In this document: one piece after another, positions 18,133 through 28,368 of the stretch
Position numbering within the stretch: the first letter of the stretch is position 1
Layout of the letters: each line of letters begins with the position of its first letter
Source of the DNA: Citrobacter youngae
Lineage (GTDB): Bacteria > Pseudomonadota > Gammaproteobacteria > Enterobacterales > Enterobacteriaceae
Length of the DNA: 64,000 nucleotides
Reading direction: 5' to 3'
NCBI RefSeq assembly: GCF_003818115.1
Contig: NZ_RPOI01000023.1
Span: 62,001-126,000, forward strand
Translations under genes and position numbers: made by a program
Notes under the pieces: model-generated
What the model was told of the DNA's origin: nothing
Database searches by the model: none
What the model saw: the letters and a program-made list of their open reading frames with translations, nothing else

Positions 18133-19326
18133 ATGAGTGAAGCTGTTGAACAAAAATCCCGCGCTGAGGCAAATTCCCGACCTAACTGGTCGGCGGTATT
18201 TGCCGTGGCGTTCTGCGTTGCCTGCCTGATAACCGTTGAGTTTCTGCCCGTGAGCCTGTTAACGCCGATGGCGCAGGATCTGGGGATTTCTGAAGGTGTG
18301 GCGGGGCAATCGGTGACCGTGACGGCATTTGTCGCCATGTTCGCCAGCCTGTTTGTGACGCAAATTATTCAGGCGACCGATCGTCGCTATGTGGTGATCC
18401 TGTTTTCGGTGCTGCTGACGCTTTCCTGTCTGCTGGTTTCCTTTGCCAATTCTTTTTCGCTGCTGCTCGTTGGCCGCGCCTGCCTCGGTCTGGCGCTTGG
18501 TGGCTTCTGGGCGATGTCGGCGTCGCTGACCATGCGTCTGGTTCCTGCACGTACGGTGCCGAAAGCGCTGTCGGTGATTTTTGGTGCAGTCTCTATCGCG
18601 CTGGTGATTGCCGCGCCGCTGGGGAGCTTTTTGGGCGGCATTATCGGCTGGCGTAATGTGTTTAATGCGGCGGCGGTGATGGGCGTGCTGTGCACAATTT
18701 GGGTGGTGAGAGCGTTGCCTTCGCTGCCTGGCGAGCCTTCGCATCAGAAACAAAACATGTTCAGCCTGTTGCAGCGACCGGGGGTGATGGCCGGGATGAT
18801 TGCCATCTTCATGTCCTTTGCCGGACAGTTCGCCTTCTTTACCTATATTCGCCCGATCTATATGAATCTGGCGGGCTTTGACGTTGATGGCCTGACGCTG
18901 GTGCTGCTGAGCTTCGGTATTGCCAGCTTTGTTGGTACGTCGCTTTCGTCGATGATTTTGAAGCGTTCGGTCAAACTGGCGTTAGCCGGTGCGCCACTGG
19001 TGCTGGCGCTCAGTGCGCTGGTCCTGATTCTGTGGGGCAGTGACAAAGTGGTGGCGGCGGGTATTGCGATTATTTGGGGACTGTTGTTTGCGCTGGTACC
19101 GGTCGGCTGGTCGACGTGGATCACGCGCTCGCTTGCCGATCAGGCAGAAAAAGCCGGATCCATCCAGGTCGCCGTGATCCAGCTTGCCAATACCTGCGGG
19201 GCCGCGGTGGGAGGCTATGCGCTCGATACTCTCGGACTGCTGTCACCCCTGATGATTTCCGGCAGCCTGATGCTGCTGACGGCGCTTCTGGTGGCAGCAA
19301 AAGTTCGCATAAAGGGTATGCAATAA
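18133..19326 (+). CDS. nepI: NepI purine ribonucleoside exporter
   Basis: The 397-residue MFS protein (DHA1 type, 12 membrane segments) matches E. coli NepI/Yic[22 protein letters not shown] at the start of helix 1 and motif [19 protein letters not shown]. It exports inosine and related purine ribonucleosides. The ATG at 18133 has CAGGT ahead. A short REP-like relic (GGCCGGATAAGG near 18018) and a TACACT -10 near 18091 lie in the 129 bp upstream. Confidence 0.92.
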   Translation: MSEAVEQKSRAEANSRPNWSAVFAVAFCVACLITVEFLPVSLLTPMAQDLGISEGVAGQSVTVTAFVAMFASLFVTQIIQATDRRYVVILFSVLLTLSCLLVSFANSFSLLLVGRACLGLALGGFWAMSASLTMRLVPARTVPKALSVIFGAVSIALVIAAPLGSFLGGIIGWRNVFNAAAVMGVLCTIWVVRALPSLPGEPSHQKQNMFSLLQRPGVMAGMIAIFMSFAGQFAFFTYIRPIYMNLAGFDVDGLTLVLLSFGIASFVGTSLSSMILKRSVKLALAGAPLVLALSALVLILWGSDKVVAAGIAIIWGLLFALVPVGWSTWITRSLADQAEKAGSIQVAVIQLANTCGAAVGGYALDTLGLLSPLMISGSLMLLTALLVAAKVRIKGMQ

Positions 19327-19339
19327 ACTAAAGCTCGGT

Positions 19340-19361
19340 ATGCCGGATCGCTATCCGGCAT
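19340..19361. terminator. Hairpin between nepI and the convergent GH1 gene
   Basis: A perfect 9 bp stem ATGCCGGAT/ATCCGGCAT with loop CGCT lies between the convergent stops. It has REP-like character, and nepI transcripts meet CCTGGTTATTTTT after it. It may serve both genes. Confidence 0.55.
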
Positions 19362-19372
19362 CCTGGTTATTT

Positions 19373-20755
19373 TTAATTAAAACCATTGTTTTCGGCAGTA
19401 TGGGCAAACCATTCGCCGCTCTTTTTCACCGTACGTTTTTGCGTTGCTAAATCTAACTGAACAAAACCGTAGCGGTTTTTATATCCGTTGAGCCAGGACC
19501 AGTTATCAATAAAAGTCCACATATGGTAGCCAAGACAATTACAGCCTTCGCTGATGCCTTTATGTAGCCATTTTAGATGCTCAGAAACAAATTCAATACG
19601 ATAGCTGTCGTTGATCTGGTCATGCTCAACGAAACGCTGCTCATTTTCCACACCCATACCATTTTCAGAAATAAAGCAGCGTGGGTTGCCGTAATTATCA
19701 CGCAGATTAGTAATAATATCGTAAATACCTGGCTCATAAATTTCCCAGCCACGATAAGGGTTCATTTTCCGCCCCGGCATTTCGTAATAATCAAACAGCC
19801 ACTCCGGCATAAACGGCGCGTTTGGATTGACGGCAGTATCACGACATTTCACGCGGCGCGGCTGATAATAATTGATACCGAGCAGGTCGATTTTCCCCTC
19901 GGCGATGAGCTGACTGTCGCCCGGCTGGCATACCGGTAACTGATCGTACTCTTTCAGCAGTTTGACCAGATCCGCCGGATATTCCCCTTTTAGTACCGGA
20001 TCAAGAAAGCTGCGGTTAAACAGCAGATCCGCATGGTGCGCGGCTTTTACATCCGCCGGGTGCTGCGAGCGTGGATAAGAGGGCGTCAGATTCAGGATCA
20101 CACCGATTTCACCGCCGTAGTTTCCGGCGCGATACGCCCGCACCGCCGTGGAATGCGCCAGTACAGTGTGATACGCCACGGTGGCCGCACGTTTGAAATC
20201 CACCACGTTTGGGTAATGGAAGTCATACAGATAGCCGCCTTCTACCGGGACAATCGGCTCGTTAAAGGTGAACCAGTGCTTCACCCGGTTGCCGAACAAT
20301 GTAAAACATGTCTGTGCGTAGCGGCCAAACGCCTCAACCACGTCACGGTTTTCCCAGCCGCCTTTCTCCTGCATCACCATTGGCATGTCAAAGTGGAACA
20401 GGGTGATAAATGGCGTAATGCCTTGCGCCAGCAGCTCGTCGATGACGTTGTTATAGAATTCGACGGCTTCCGGATTAACCTCGCCGGTACCGTCCGGGAT
20501 CAGGCGTGACCAGCTCAGAGACGTACGGAAGCTGTTGTGCTTCAGCTGCTTGAGCAGTGCGATGTCCTGTTTCCAGTGCTGATAAAAGGTTGAGGTGTTT
20601 GCCGGGCCAATCCCCTGATGGAAGCGCCCTGGCTGACGGTCGAACCACTCGTCCCACGTGGTCTGGCTTTTGCCGCCGTTCAGGCTATCCCCTTCGGTTT
20701 GCAGTGCCGAGCAGGCACTGCCCCACCAGAAGTTTTCTGGAAAACGGTATCGCAT
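19373..20755 (-). CDS. GH1 6-phospho-beta-glucosidase
   Basis: The 460-residue enzyme starts at ATG 20755 (MRYRFPENFWWGSA), with GGAG 8 nt ahead; the frame extends to 20812 without support. It is a GH1 (beta/alpha)8 hydrolase with acid/base Glu in TFNEP (about residue 170) and nucleophile Glu in FISENGMG (about residue 360). The loop before the end reads DNWSWLNGYKNRYGF, where plain beta-glucosidases have a sugar-binding Glu; the Lys and Tyr there suit 6-phospho-glucoside substrates. No PTS permease for such sugars is next to it, so the sugar must be imported by another locus. Confidence 0.85.
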   Translation of the reverse strand: MRYRFPENFWWGSACSALQTEGDSLNGGKSQTTWDEWFDRQPGRFHQGIGPANTSTFYQHWKQDIALLKQLKHNSFRTSLSWSRLIPDGTGEVNPEAVEFYNNVIDELLAQGITPFITLFHFDMPMVMQEKGGWENRDVVEAFGRYAQTCFTLFGNRVKHWFTFNEPIVPVEGGYLYDFHYPNVVDFKRAATVAYHTVLAHSTAVRAYRAGNYGGEIGVILNLTPSYPRSQHPADVKAAHHADLLFNRSFLDPVLKGEYPADLVKLLKEYDQLPVCQPGDSQLIAEGKIDLLGINYYQPRRVKCRDTAVNPNAPFMPEWLFDYYEMPGRKMNPYRGWEIYEPGIYDIITNLRDNYGNPRCFISENGMGVENEQRFVEHDQINDSYRIEFVSEHLKWLHKGISEGCNCLGYHMWTFIDNWSWLNGYKNRYGFVQLDLATQKRTVKKSGEWFAHTAENNGFN

Positions 20756-20849
20756 TGTTGTTGCTCCATTGCTATTTATACGTTCTGGCAACAATACGTG
20801 TTTTTGCGACACGGAAACCGGTTACAGTGCTCATTTTACAACAAGATGC

Positions 20850-21143
20850 TTATAAATCCGGGCATTCCACTTTGCCAAGTGCTTCCCAGTAGTTGTTCTG
20901 ATTGTTTCTTTGAATTGCCAGAATGGCTTCGTGGATGTGCTGTTGGTTACGCGTATCAGCCATAATCGTTTTTTCCCACACCTCATCAGATGGCGAGCCT
21001 TGCGGGGTGCAAATTTTACGTAAGTCCTTCAAAACGGTATTTTTTTCGTGTACAGCCTGCAGACTGCCATATGCCGAGTCGGCTTGCGCCAGACCGGGTA
21101 GTGTGAAAAGGATGGCAATAATCGGAAAAATGACTCGTTTCAT
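20850..21143 (-). CDS. yicS: YicS, small exported protein
   Basis: The 97-residue protein starts with a signal peptide (MKRVIFPIIAILFTLPGLAQA) and continues DSAYGSLQAVHEKNTVLKDL, RKICTPQGSPSDEVWEK and NYWEALGKVECPDL, as in E. coli YicS. It has two conserved cysteines and is probably periplasmic. Function unknown. Confidence 0.9.
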   Translation of the reverse strand: MKRVIFPIIAILFTLPGLAQADSAYGSLQAVHEKNTVLKDLRKICTPQGSPSDEVWEKTIMADTRNQQHIHEAILAIQRNNQNNYWEALGKVECPDL

Positions 21144-21273
21144 GTTAATAATCCTTGTTGTCTATGCGCATCATCTCAAGAGTAAGTGTAGACGGCATAC
21201 GACTCACTCATCACCCTGTGTTAATGTCTAAAAATAAATCAGCCAGAAGTTGTAGTTATTTCAGGAGGATAGG

Positions 21274-21690
21274 ATGCAAATACAGATTACGGATACGATT
21301 ACCGAAGACGATCAAAATGCCCTGCTTGCCGGATTGCGCGCCTACAACCGCCAGTTCCTGAGAACCACCAATTTTGGCGACCTGGCGGTGTACTGGCGCG
21401 ATGAAAGCAATGAAATTCTGGGCGGGCTGATTGGCAAAATCAAAGGCGAATGGCTGTGTATTGATTTCCTGTGGATGCATGATTCGCTGCGTAAAGGCGG
21501 TTACGGCACAAAATTGATGCAGGCTGCCGAGCAGACAGCGCGTGAGAGAGGATGCCTGCATGCGCTGGTGGACACGATGAGTTTCCAGGCGCTGCCGTTT
21601 TATCAGAAAAACGGCTATCAGCTGCAAATGACCCTCGATAACTTTCCGGAAACCGGCTCAGCGCGGCATTATTTGTCGAAAACGTTTTGA
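21274..21690 (+). CDS. GNAT-family N-acetyltransferase
   Basis: The 138-residue protein carries the GNAT fold, with the acetyl-CoA loop in [21 protein letters not shown] (R/Q-x-x-G-x-G/A type) and a C-terminal strand-turn [12 protein letters not shown] strong AGGAGG precedes the ATG. Substrate unknown. It lies upstream of dgaR with a 90 bp gap and may be unrelated to D-glucosaminate use. Confidence 0.85.
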   Translation: MQIQITDTITEDDQNALLAGLRAYNRQFLRTTNFGDLAVYWRDESNEILGGLIGKIKGEWLCIDFLWMHDSLRKGGYGTKLMQAAEQTARERGCLHALVDTMSFQALPFYQKNGYQLQMTLDNFPETGSARHYLSKTF

Positions 21691-21780
21691 TGACCGGAAG
21701 GTCTGGACGCCGCCTCACTGTCTTGCGTAGCAGAATAGTGTATGTTCTGAACAATCATTTATTTCTTAAGCGGTAAAGAG

Positions 21781-24579
21781 ATGAGACGGATTGAGATAAT
21801 ACTGGGGGAGCTGGAACGGCTGACGCGAGGACTGAATCTTGCCCATCTGGCGCAGGAAACGGCGTTCACAGCGGAAGCTATCGGCTTTAACCTCGGACTG
21901 GCGCGCAACTCGGTCAGTAAAGATCTCAATCAGCTCTGGAACGACGGCCTGGCGATTAAAAGCCGCGGACGCCCGGTATTCTTTCTGCATCGTCAGGCGA
22001 TTGAAACGCTGCTGGGGCGCAAACTGGATGAGTCCGAGCGCGAAGTGCAAACCGTTGCCGACCTGTTGCCTGTTCAGGAAAACCAGGCGACAGACGATCC
22101 CTTTTCCGGCCTGATTGGTTACGATCGCAGCCTGCGCGATGCGGTGGAAAAAGGCCGCGCGGCAGTGCTGTATCCCCACGGGCTGCACGTTCTGCTGACC
22201 GGCCCCTCCGGCGTCGGCAAAACCTTTTTTGCCGAACTGATGCACCGTTTCGCCTGCGAACGTGCAGCGGGAACGCCCCCGCCGCTGGTCTATTTCAACT
22301 GCGCGGAATATGCCCATAACCCGGAGTTGCTCTCTTCGCATCTGTTTGGTCATCGACAGGGAGCGTTTACCGGCGCAAACGAAAATAAACCGGGTCTGGT
22401 CGAGCAGGCCGACGGCGGCTATCTGCTGCTCGATGAAGTGCATCGCCTACCGTATGAAGGTCAGGAAAAGCTGTTCTCTATTCTCGACAAAGGTGAATAT
22501 CGGCCGCTGGGCTCAAGCGCCGTGGCGCGGTCAATCTCGGTTCGCCTGATATGTGCGACCACCGAACCGGTAAGTTCGGCGTTGCTGCGCACTTTCCAGC
22601 GACGTATTCAGGTATGTATCGATTTGCCCGGCATCCGCCAGCGTTCGGTGGAAGAGCAGGTTGAACTGATCGTTGGCTTCTTACAGCGTGAGAGCCGCAA
22701 AATCGAGCGTACGATAAGCATCGACCGTACCTTGCTGCTCTGGCTGCTGAACAAGCCGCTGGAAGGCAACATTGGTCAGCTTAAAAGCGATATTCAGTTT
22801 CTCTGCGCCCAGGCCTGGGCTTCGGGAATGACGGAGCACAGCGATACGCTACAGTTGGATAAACGTCTGACCGAGATCCCCTTTAACGCCACGCCGGAAC
22901 AACGTCTGCTGGTTGGCGCACTGTTCGAAGGCAAAGAGCATTTAAGCATCGATGCCCGCACGCTGCCGGCGCTGAAAAATTCGCTGGCCACCGGAGCCGA
23001 AATTGAAGAGAGCGATCTTTTCTACAGCTTCCTGACCCGCGAATATATCAACCTGCGTAACAGCAACGTGCCGCCAGCCGAAACGCTGGCAATCCTCAAA
23101 AACAAGCTCAGTTCGATATTTGAATATGGTCTCTATAGCCGCGACAGCGTGGCGCATCCTCCGCGCTATGGCGATCAGATTGAAGAGCGCGTCACGCTGC
23201 TGATCGGCTGCGTTGAGCAGGTGCTTGGTTTTACGCTGCCGGAAAATCTGGTTAACCCGCTGCGCAAACACTTCCTGGCGCTGATTGGCTATGTGCAGCG
23301 CGGCCTTATTCCGCAACTTTATTCTTCCAGCCTGATCCTCGATCGCTGCAAAGATGAATACGAAAACGCTACGCTGTTATGCCGAAAAATCAATGAACTG
23401 CTGCATATTCAGTGTCCGGCGACGGAAGTGGTCTGGCTGTGCCTGTTCCTCAAAGAGTGTCGCCATTACCGCCAACGGATTGACGCCAGTCCGGACTGCG
23501 GGGTGATTTTGATTGCCCACGGTGCAACGACGGCGACAAGTCAGGCGCAGTACGTGAATCGCGTGCTGGAGCGCGAGGTGTTCAGCGCTATCGATATGCC
23601 TTTCGAGCAGTCGGTGCATGACACGCTGGAAGCTTTGACACAGATGATCCAGACCCGAAAATATCGCCGGTTGATCCTGATGGTGGATATTGGCTCGCTG
23701 GTCCATTTTGGCAGCACGATCAGTAAGTTATTCCAGATAGACGTACTGCTGATGCCCAATATCACGCTCACCAGCCTGCTGGAAATCGGGCTGGATTTAA
23801 GCTACGAAACCAGCGACTTGCCGCAGCTGGCGGCGTTGATGCAGAGCAAAAATATTCCCTGTCAGCTCTGTACGCCGCAGCAGGAAAATAGCGGTAAAGT
23901 GCTGGTTATCTCCTGCATCACAGGAATGGGAACAGCAGAAAAAATCAAAAAGGTGCTGGAAGAGAGTTTCGGCGAGTTAATGTCGCAGGATACGCGGATG
24001 GTGATCCTCGATTACAACGAAGTTCGCAGCCTGGAGCGTGTTCAGCAGGCGATTAACGCCAGTGAACGCCTGGCGGGAATAGTGGGCACTTTCCAGCCAG
24101 GACTGCCGGATATTCCGTTTATCTCGCTCGAGGAGCTGTTCTCTGAGCAAGGCCCCGAGCTGGTACTCAGCCTGCTGACGCCAGATCTCTCCAGCAGCGA
24201 ACGCCGTCTGGAGATGGAGCGCAGCGCGATGCGTTTTATCAGCGCGTTGACTATGGAGAGCATCATTAACCATATTTCGGTGCTCAACCCGCAGCGTATT
24301 CTCAAAGAGATGGAAGGCGTGCTGAATCATCTGACCACCGCGCTTTCGCTCAAACCGAGTCGTCAGGTGACACTGCGCTTCCTGATCCACTGCTGCTGTA
24401 TGGTCGAGCGTATCGTGATTAACCGTAAACCGTTACAGATGGCGCTGGAGAACAAGCCGGATCTGGATAATCGCGCGTTTAGTGTCATTAAATCCGCTTT
24501 CCTGCCGATCGAAGAGGCCTATGCCATTCGCTTATCGGACGCGGAATATTTTTATATCTACGAACTGCTGTATAGCTAA
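21781..24579 (+). CDS. dgaR: DgaR, LevR/DgaR-type sigma-54 activator with PRD and PTS domains
   Basis: The 932-residue regulator has an N-terminal HTH (about 1-75). An AAA+ domain follows, with Walker A GPSGVGKTFF near residue 140, the sigma-54 contact loop GAFTGA and Walker B-like LLLDEVHR. Then come a PRD, an EIIA-mannose-like domain (ILIAHGATTATSQAQ), an EIIB-like domain (KVLVISCITGMGTAEKIKK) and a second PRD. This is the LevR architecture. The matching -24/-12 promoter and dga operon follow directly. Phosphorylation by HPr and the Dga PTS should tie its activity to substrate. Confidence 0.93.
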   Translation: MRRIEIILGELERLTRGLNLAHLAQETAFTAEAIGFNLGLARNSVSKDLNQLWNDGLAIKSRGRPVFFLHRQAIETLLGRKLDESEREVQTVADLLPVQENQATDDPFSGLIGYDRSLRDAVEKGRAAVLYPHGLHVLLTGPSGVGKTFFAELMHRFACERAAGTPPPLVYFNCAEYAHNPELLSSHLFGHRQGAFTGANENKPGLVEQADGGYLLLDEVHRLPYEGQEKLFSILDKGEYRPLGSSAVARSISVRLICATTEPVSSALLRTFQRRIQVCIDLPGIRQRSVEEQVELIVGFLQRESRKIERTISIDRTLLLWLLNKPLEGNIGQLKSDIQFLCAQAWASGMTEHSDTLQLDKRLTEIPFNATPEQRLLVGALFEGKEHLSIDARTLPALKNSLATGAEIEESDLFYSFLTREYINLRNSNVPPAETLAILKNKLSSIFEYGLYSRDSVAHPPRYGDQIEERVTLLIGCVEQVLGFTLPENLVNPLRKHFLALIGYVQRGLIPQLYSSSLILDRCKDEYENATLLCRKINELLHIQCPATEVVWLCLFLKECRHYRQRIDASPDCGVILIAHGATTATSQAQYVNRVLEREVFSAIDMPFEQSVHDTLEALTQMIQTRKYRRLILMVDIGSLVHFGSTISKLFQIDVLLMPNITLTSLLEIGLDLSYETSDLPQLAALMQSKNIPCQLCTPQQENSGKVLVISCITGMGTAEKIKKVLEESFGELMSQDTRMVILDYNEVRSLERVQQAINASERLAGIVGTFQPGLPDIPFISLEELFSEQGPELVLSLLTPDLSSSERRLEMERSAMRFISALTMESIINHISVLNPQRILKEMEGVLNHLTTALSLKPSRQVTLRFLIHCCCMVERIVINRKPLQMALENKPDLDNRAFSVIKSAFLPIEEAYAIRLSDAEYFYIYELLYS

Positions 24580-24643
24580 TCCCTTTACTGGCGCGGCTTT
24601 CTGCCCCGCCAGCACTCCTCTCTTCCCTGCGTGACACAAATTC

Positions 24644-24659
24644 TGGCACAGCCTTTGCT
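24644..24659 (+). promoter_or_regulatory. Sigma-54 promoter of dgaABCDEF
   Basis: The sequence TGGCACAGCCTTTGCT has GG at 24645-24646 and GC at 24657-24658 with exactly 10 nt between, an excellent RpoN -24/-12 element. It lies about 45 bp before dgaA and just after the gene for a sigma-54 activator. Confidence 0.92.
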
Positions 24660-24699
24660 CTGTTTACTTATGTCTATGTAATCGAGCCAGGAGGCCATT

Positions 24700-25125
24700 T
24701 TGACTACCACTGAATCCTTGCCCCAGATCCTGCTGCTGACCCATGGCGGCTGGGGGCAACAGCTTTGCAACAGCCTGCGCATGGTGATGGGTGAAATCAA
24801 AGGCGTGACGGAAATTGCGCTGATGCCCGTTGATACACTCGGCGAGTTTTACCAGCGCGTTGAAGCTGTGGTGAAAACCATGCCGGAAGGTTCACTGATC
24901 CTGACTGATTTTATTGGCGGCACCACCTCTAACGTGGCGGCGCGGCTGAGTGCCGATTACCCGGTGGCAGTGATTTCCGGGCTCAATGCCTCTTTGCTGC
25001 TGGAGGCGCTCGACAAACGCGAGCATGGCCAGTTGACCACCTGCGTGGCTGAACTGGTCGAGGCCGGGCGTAGCAGTTGCCTGGACGTTGTCGCCCACGT
25101 GCGTCAATTACAACAATCACAATAA
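24700..25125 (+). CDS. dgaA: D-glucosaminate PTS, EIIA
   Basis: The 141-residue EIIA of the mannose family has its phospho-acceptor at His15 (ILLLTHGGWG). It takes phosphate from HPr and passes it to DgaB. It uses a TTG start at 24700, with AGGAGG at 24689-24694, 5 nt ahead. It is the first gene of the operon behind the sigma-54 promoter. Confidence 0.9.
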   Translation: MTTTESLPQILLLTHGGWGQQLCNSLRMVMGEIKGVTEIALMPVDTLGEFYQRVEAVVKTMPEGSLILTDFIGGTTSNVAARLSADYPVAVISGLNASLLLEALDKREHGQLTTCVAELVEAGRSSCLDVVAHVRQLQQSQ

Positions 25126-25137
25126 GGAATAAACATC

Positions 25138-25623
25138 ATGGCAAACATCGTCTTATGTCGTATCGATAGCCGTCTGATTCATGGACAAGTGGTGACTAAA
25201 TGGGTTGGACAATCTCAGGCCAACCGGATTACGGTGGTCAGCGATGAGCTGGATGCCGATCCGTTTATGAAAAATATCTACCTGATGGCCGCGCCGCCGA
25301 ACATCAAAGTGGATTGCTTCGGTAACCAAAGTTTTGCTGCCGCCTGGAAAGAAAACCAGCTTGGTGACGGCAAAGTGCTGGTGCTGTTCCCCTCTCTGGC
25401 GGCGGTGCAGGAAGCGGTCCAGTTAGGCTTTGATGTCACCACCATTCAGGTCGGTGGGCTGGGCGGTGGGCCAAACCGCAAAGCGGTATTCCAGAACATT
25501 ACGCTGGATGAAAAAGACGTCGGCATTCTGAGCGACCTGAAAAATCGTGGGATTCAGGTGTTCTTCCAGACTATCCCGGAAGATAAGCCTCAGTCGCTGG
25601 ACGATATCCTGAAAAAATTCTAA
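25138..25623 (+). CDS. dgaB: D-glucosaminate PTS, EIIB
   Basis: The 161-residue EIIB of the mannose family carries its phospho-acceptor His15 in RIDSRLIHGQVVTKW. It phosphorylates the incoming D-glucosaminate at C6. It starts 12 bp after dgaA. Confidence 0.93.
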   Translation: MANIVLCRIDSRLIHGQVVTKWVGQSQANRITVVSDELDADPFMKNIYLMAAPPNIKVDCFGNQSFAAAWKENQLGDGKVLVLFPSLAAVQEAVQLGFDVTTIQVGGLGGGPNRKAVFQNITLDEKDVGILSDLKNRGIQVFFQTIPEDKPQSLDDILKKF

Positions 25624-25648
25624 TTCTTTGATAACAGGGTACTTAACT

Positions 25649-26398
25649 ATGGATACTTTAGTCTTTGCAAGCCTGATGGGGTTGTATTACTGGTTTGCCC
25701 GATTACGCCTTGGCTACACCTTCTCCGCCATGCTGCTACAGCCCGTCGTGATTGCCGTATTCGTTGGCCTGCTGTTAGGCAACATGGAAACGGCGATGAT
25801 CATCGGTGCAGGCATGCAGCTGGTTTATCTCGGCGTGACCTCTACGCCAGGCGGTAACGTCCCGTCGGATCCTGCGCTAGCTGCCTGTATTTCAATTCCT
25901 ATCGCCGTGAAGGCCGGAATGGATCCGAACCTGGCTATCGCGCTGGCGATCCCATTCGGCGTCATCGGCGTGTTCCTCGACCAGCTGCGCCGCACGTTAA
26001 ACGCAGCGTGGGTGCATATGGCCGACAAGCATGCGGAAACGGCCAACATGGCGGGCATTATGCGCTGTGCATTCCTCTACCCGGCGTTGCTTGGCCTTGT
26101 ACTGCGTTTCCCGGTGGTTTTCGCCGCCAACTATTTTGGTCAGGACGTGGTGGAAAGCTTCCTCAAGCTGATGCCGCACTGGCTGACGCACTCCTTTGAA
26201 ATTATGGGCGGCATTCTGCCAGCGCTGGGCTTTGCCATCACCATTATGGTGATCGGTAAAAAGAGCCTGCTGCCGTGGTTTATCGGCGGATTCTTTGCGG
26301 TGCTGTACCTGAAGGTAGACATCATGGCGATGGCAATCTTTGGTACCTGCGTGGCCTTCCTGATTAAAGGTCTGGCGAAAAATGAAGGAGCAGCATGA
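25649..26398 (+). CDS. dgaC: D-glucosaminate PTS, EIIC
   Basis: The 249-residue mannose-family EIIC is a membrane protein (GMQLVYLGVTSTPGGNVPSDPALAACIS is the family signature). I start it at ATG 25649 (MDTLVFASLMGLYYW), with AGGG 10 nt ahead; an upstream TTG at 25628 is less likely. Its TGA overlaps the start of dgaD. With DgaD it forms the translocation channel. Confidence 0.92.
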   Translation: MDTLVFASLMGLYYWFARLRLGYTFSAMLLQPVVIAVFVGLLLGNMETAMIIGAGMQLVYLGVTSTPGGNVPSDPALAACISIPIAVKAGMDPNLAIALAIPFGVIGVFLDQLRRTLNAAWVHMADKHAETANMAGIMRCAFLYPALLGLVLRFPVVFAANYFGQDVVESFLKLMPHWLTHSFEIMGGILPALGFAITIMVIGKKSLLPWFIGGFFAVLYLKVDIMAMAIFGTCVAFLIKGLAKNEGAA

Positions 26399-27255
26399 TG
26401 AGCAGCGACGTAATGCAACATGAACTGGTGGAGCGTGCGCGTGAAAGCGGTACGCTGACCAAAGCAGACATCACCAAAGCCTGGTTTATCTACTGGCTGG
26501 GCGCGGAAGTTTCCAGCTCCTATGAGCGTTTGCAAAGCCTGATTTTCTGCGCCTCGATGACGCCGATCATCAAAAAGCTCTACCCGCAAAAAGAGGAACA
26601 GGTAGAAGCGCTGAAACGCCATCTGAACTTCTTCAACTCAGAGCAGACGTTCGGGGCGGTAATTCAGGGGATCTCCATTGCGATGGAGGAGCAAAAAACG
26701 CGCGGTGAGCCGATCAGCGACGCCTCCATCACCGGGATAAAAACGGGCTTGATGGGGCCGCTGGCCGGGATGGGGGACTCCATCATCTGGGCCGCAGTGA
26801 TGCCGCTGTTAATTGCTATTTTCATCCCATTCGCCGCCAATGGCAGCGCGATGGGCGGAATTGTACCGTTAATCCTCTACCCGGCCATTACGCTGGCAAT
26901 CAGCTATGGCATGGTGCACAAAGGCTATACGCTGGGACGTGACTCGATAATTGGTCTGCTGCAGGGAGGGCGAATTAAGGAACTGATCTACGGCGCGAAC
27001 GTGTTGGGCCTGATCATGATGGGCGCGCTGTCGGCAAGCTACGTCAAGATCACCACGCCGTTAAAACTCAGCGCCCTGAAAGGCTCTGAAGTGGTGGTCC
27101 AGCAAATCCTCGACTCTATTGCCCCCGGCCTGCTGCCGCTGGCGGCGGTGTTCGCCATCTACTTCTATCTGGTGAAGAAAGGACCGCGTTACACCACGAT
27201 TTTGCTGTCGATTGTCGCGCTCAGCGTGGTCTGTTCGCTGCTTGGAGTGTTGTAA
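26395..27255 (+). CDS. dgaD: D-glucosaminate PTS, EIID
   Basis: The 286-residue mannose-family EIID has a long cytoplasmic N-terminal region (YPQKEEQVEALKRHLNFFNSEQ), the signature GLMGPLAGMGDSIIW and several membrane segments near the C-terminus. The ATG at 26395 overlaps the dgaC stop; a second ATG at 26398 is equally well placed behind GAAGGAG. It forms the permease with DgaC. Confidence 0.92.
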   Translation: MMSSDVMQHELVERARESGTLTKADITKAWFIYWLGAEVSSSYERLQSLIFCASMTPIIKKLYPQKEEQVEALKRHLNFFNSEQTFGAVIQGISIAMEEQKTRGEPISDASITGIKTGLMGPLAGMGDSIIWAAVMPLLIAIFIPFAANGSAMGGIVPLILYPAITLAISYGMVHKGYTLGRDSIIGLLQGGRIKELIYGANVLGLIMMGALSASYVKITTPLKLSALKGSEVVVQQILDSIAPGLLPLAAVFAIYFYLVKKGPRYTTILLSIVALSVVCSLLGVL

Positions 27256-27258
27256 GCC

Positions 27259-28368
27259 ATGACACAGAATATCTATCAACAACTGGGGCTAAAACAGGTG
27301 ATTAACGCCTGCGGCAAAATGACGATTCTGGGCGTTTCCAGCGTCGCGCCGGAAGTGATGCAGGCCACCGCGCGGGCAGCTTCGGCCTTTGTTGAAATTG
27401 ACCGGCTGGTGGACCGTACCGGTGAATTGGTTTCCCGCTACACCGGCGCGGAGGACAGCTATGTTACTTCGTGCGCCTCGGCGGGTATTGCGATTGCCGT
27501 TGCCGCGGCCATTACCCGCGGTGACCAGGCGCGAGTCACGTTGATGCCGGATAGCGCGGGTATGGCTAATGAAGTGGTCATGCTGCGCGGGCATAACGTT
27601 GACTACGGTGCGCCCATCACCAGCGCGATCCGCTTAGGGGGTGGACGCGTGGTGGAGGTTGGCTCAAGTAATCTGGCGGCCTGCTGGCAGCTGGAGAGCG
27701 CGATTACCGATAACACCGCCGCGCTGCTGTATGTGAAATCGCACCACTGCGTGCAGAAAGGCATGTTGAGCATTGCCGACTTCGTACAGGTTGCGCAGGT
27801 TCATAACCTGCCGCTGATTGTCGATGCCGCCGCCGAGGAGGATTTACACGCCTGGGTGGCGAGCGGGGCGGATATGGTGGTCTACAGCGGGGCAAAAGCC
27901 TTTAACGCGCCGACCTCCGGGTTTATCACCGGAAAGAAAAAGTGGATTGCCGCGTGTAAAGCGCAGCACCACGGAATTGCCCGGGCGATGAAGATCGGCA
28001 AAGAGAATATGGTCGGGCTGGTGTATGCCCTGGAAAACTATCATCAGGGGCAAACCGTGGTCACCGCCGAAGAGCTTCGCCCCGTGGCGCAGGCGATTTC
28101 AGCGATTCGCGGACTGAAGGCGGATATTGAGCAGGACGAAGCCGGGCGCGCCATCTGGCGGATTCGTATTCGGGTGAATGCACAAGAGCTGGGGATGGAT
28201 GCTTACGCCGTAGAAGCGCAGCTGCGAGAGGGTGATATCGCGATTTACGCGCGTCGTTACAACCTTCATCAGGGCGTCTTTAGTCTTGACCCGCGTACGG
28301 TCGCAGAAGGGGAAATGGCGCTGATCGTGGCGCGACTAAAGGAGATTGCAGAGCATGCAGCGCATTAA
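27259..28368 (+). CDS. dgaE: D-glucosaminate-6-phosphate ammonia-lyase
   Basis: The 369-residue PLP enzyme of fold type I resembles SelA. The PLP lysine is K213 in VVYSGAKAFNAPTSG, with the preceding Asp in LIVDAAAEEDL. It removes ammonia from D-glucosaminate-6-phosphate to give 2-keto-3-deoxygluconate-6-phosphate. It follows dgaD after 3 bp and overlaps dgaF by 14 bp, so substrate import and catabolism are co-expressed. Confidence 0.92.
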   Translation: MTQNIYQQLGLKQVINACGKMTILGVSSVAPEVMQATARAASAFVEIDRLVDRTGELVSRYTGAEDSYVTSCASAGIAIAVAAAITRGDQARVTLMPDSAGMANEVVMLRGHNVDYGAPITSAIRLGGGRVVEVGSSNLAACWQLESAITDNTAALLYVKSHHCVQKGMLSIADFVQVAQVHNLPLIVDAAAEEDLHAWVASGADMVVYSGAKAFNAPTSGFITGKKKWIAACKAQHHGIARAMKIGKENMVGLVYALENYHQGQTVVTAEELRPVAQAISAIRGLKADIEQDEAGRAIWRIRIRVNAQELGMDAYAVEAQLREGDIAIYARRYNLHQGVFSLDPRTVAEGEMALIVARLKEIAEHAAH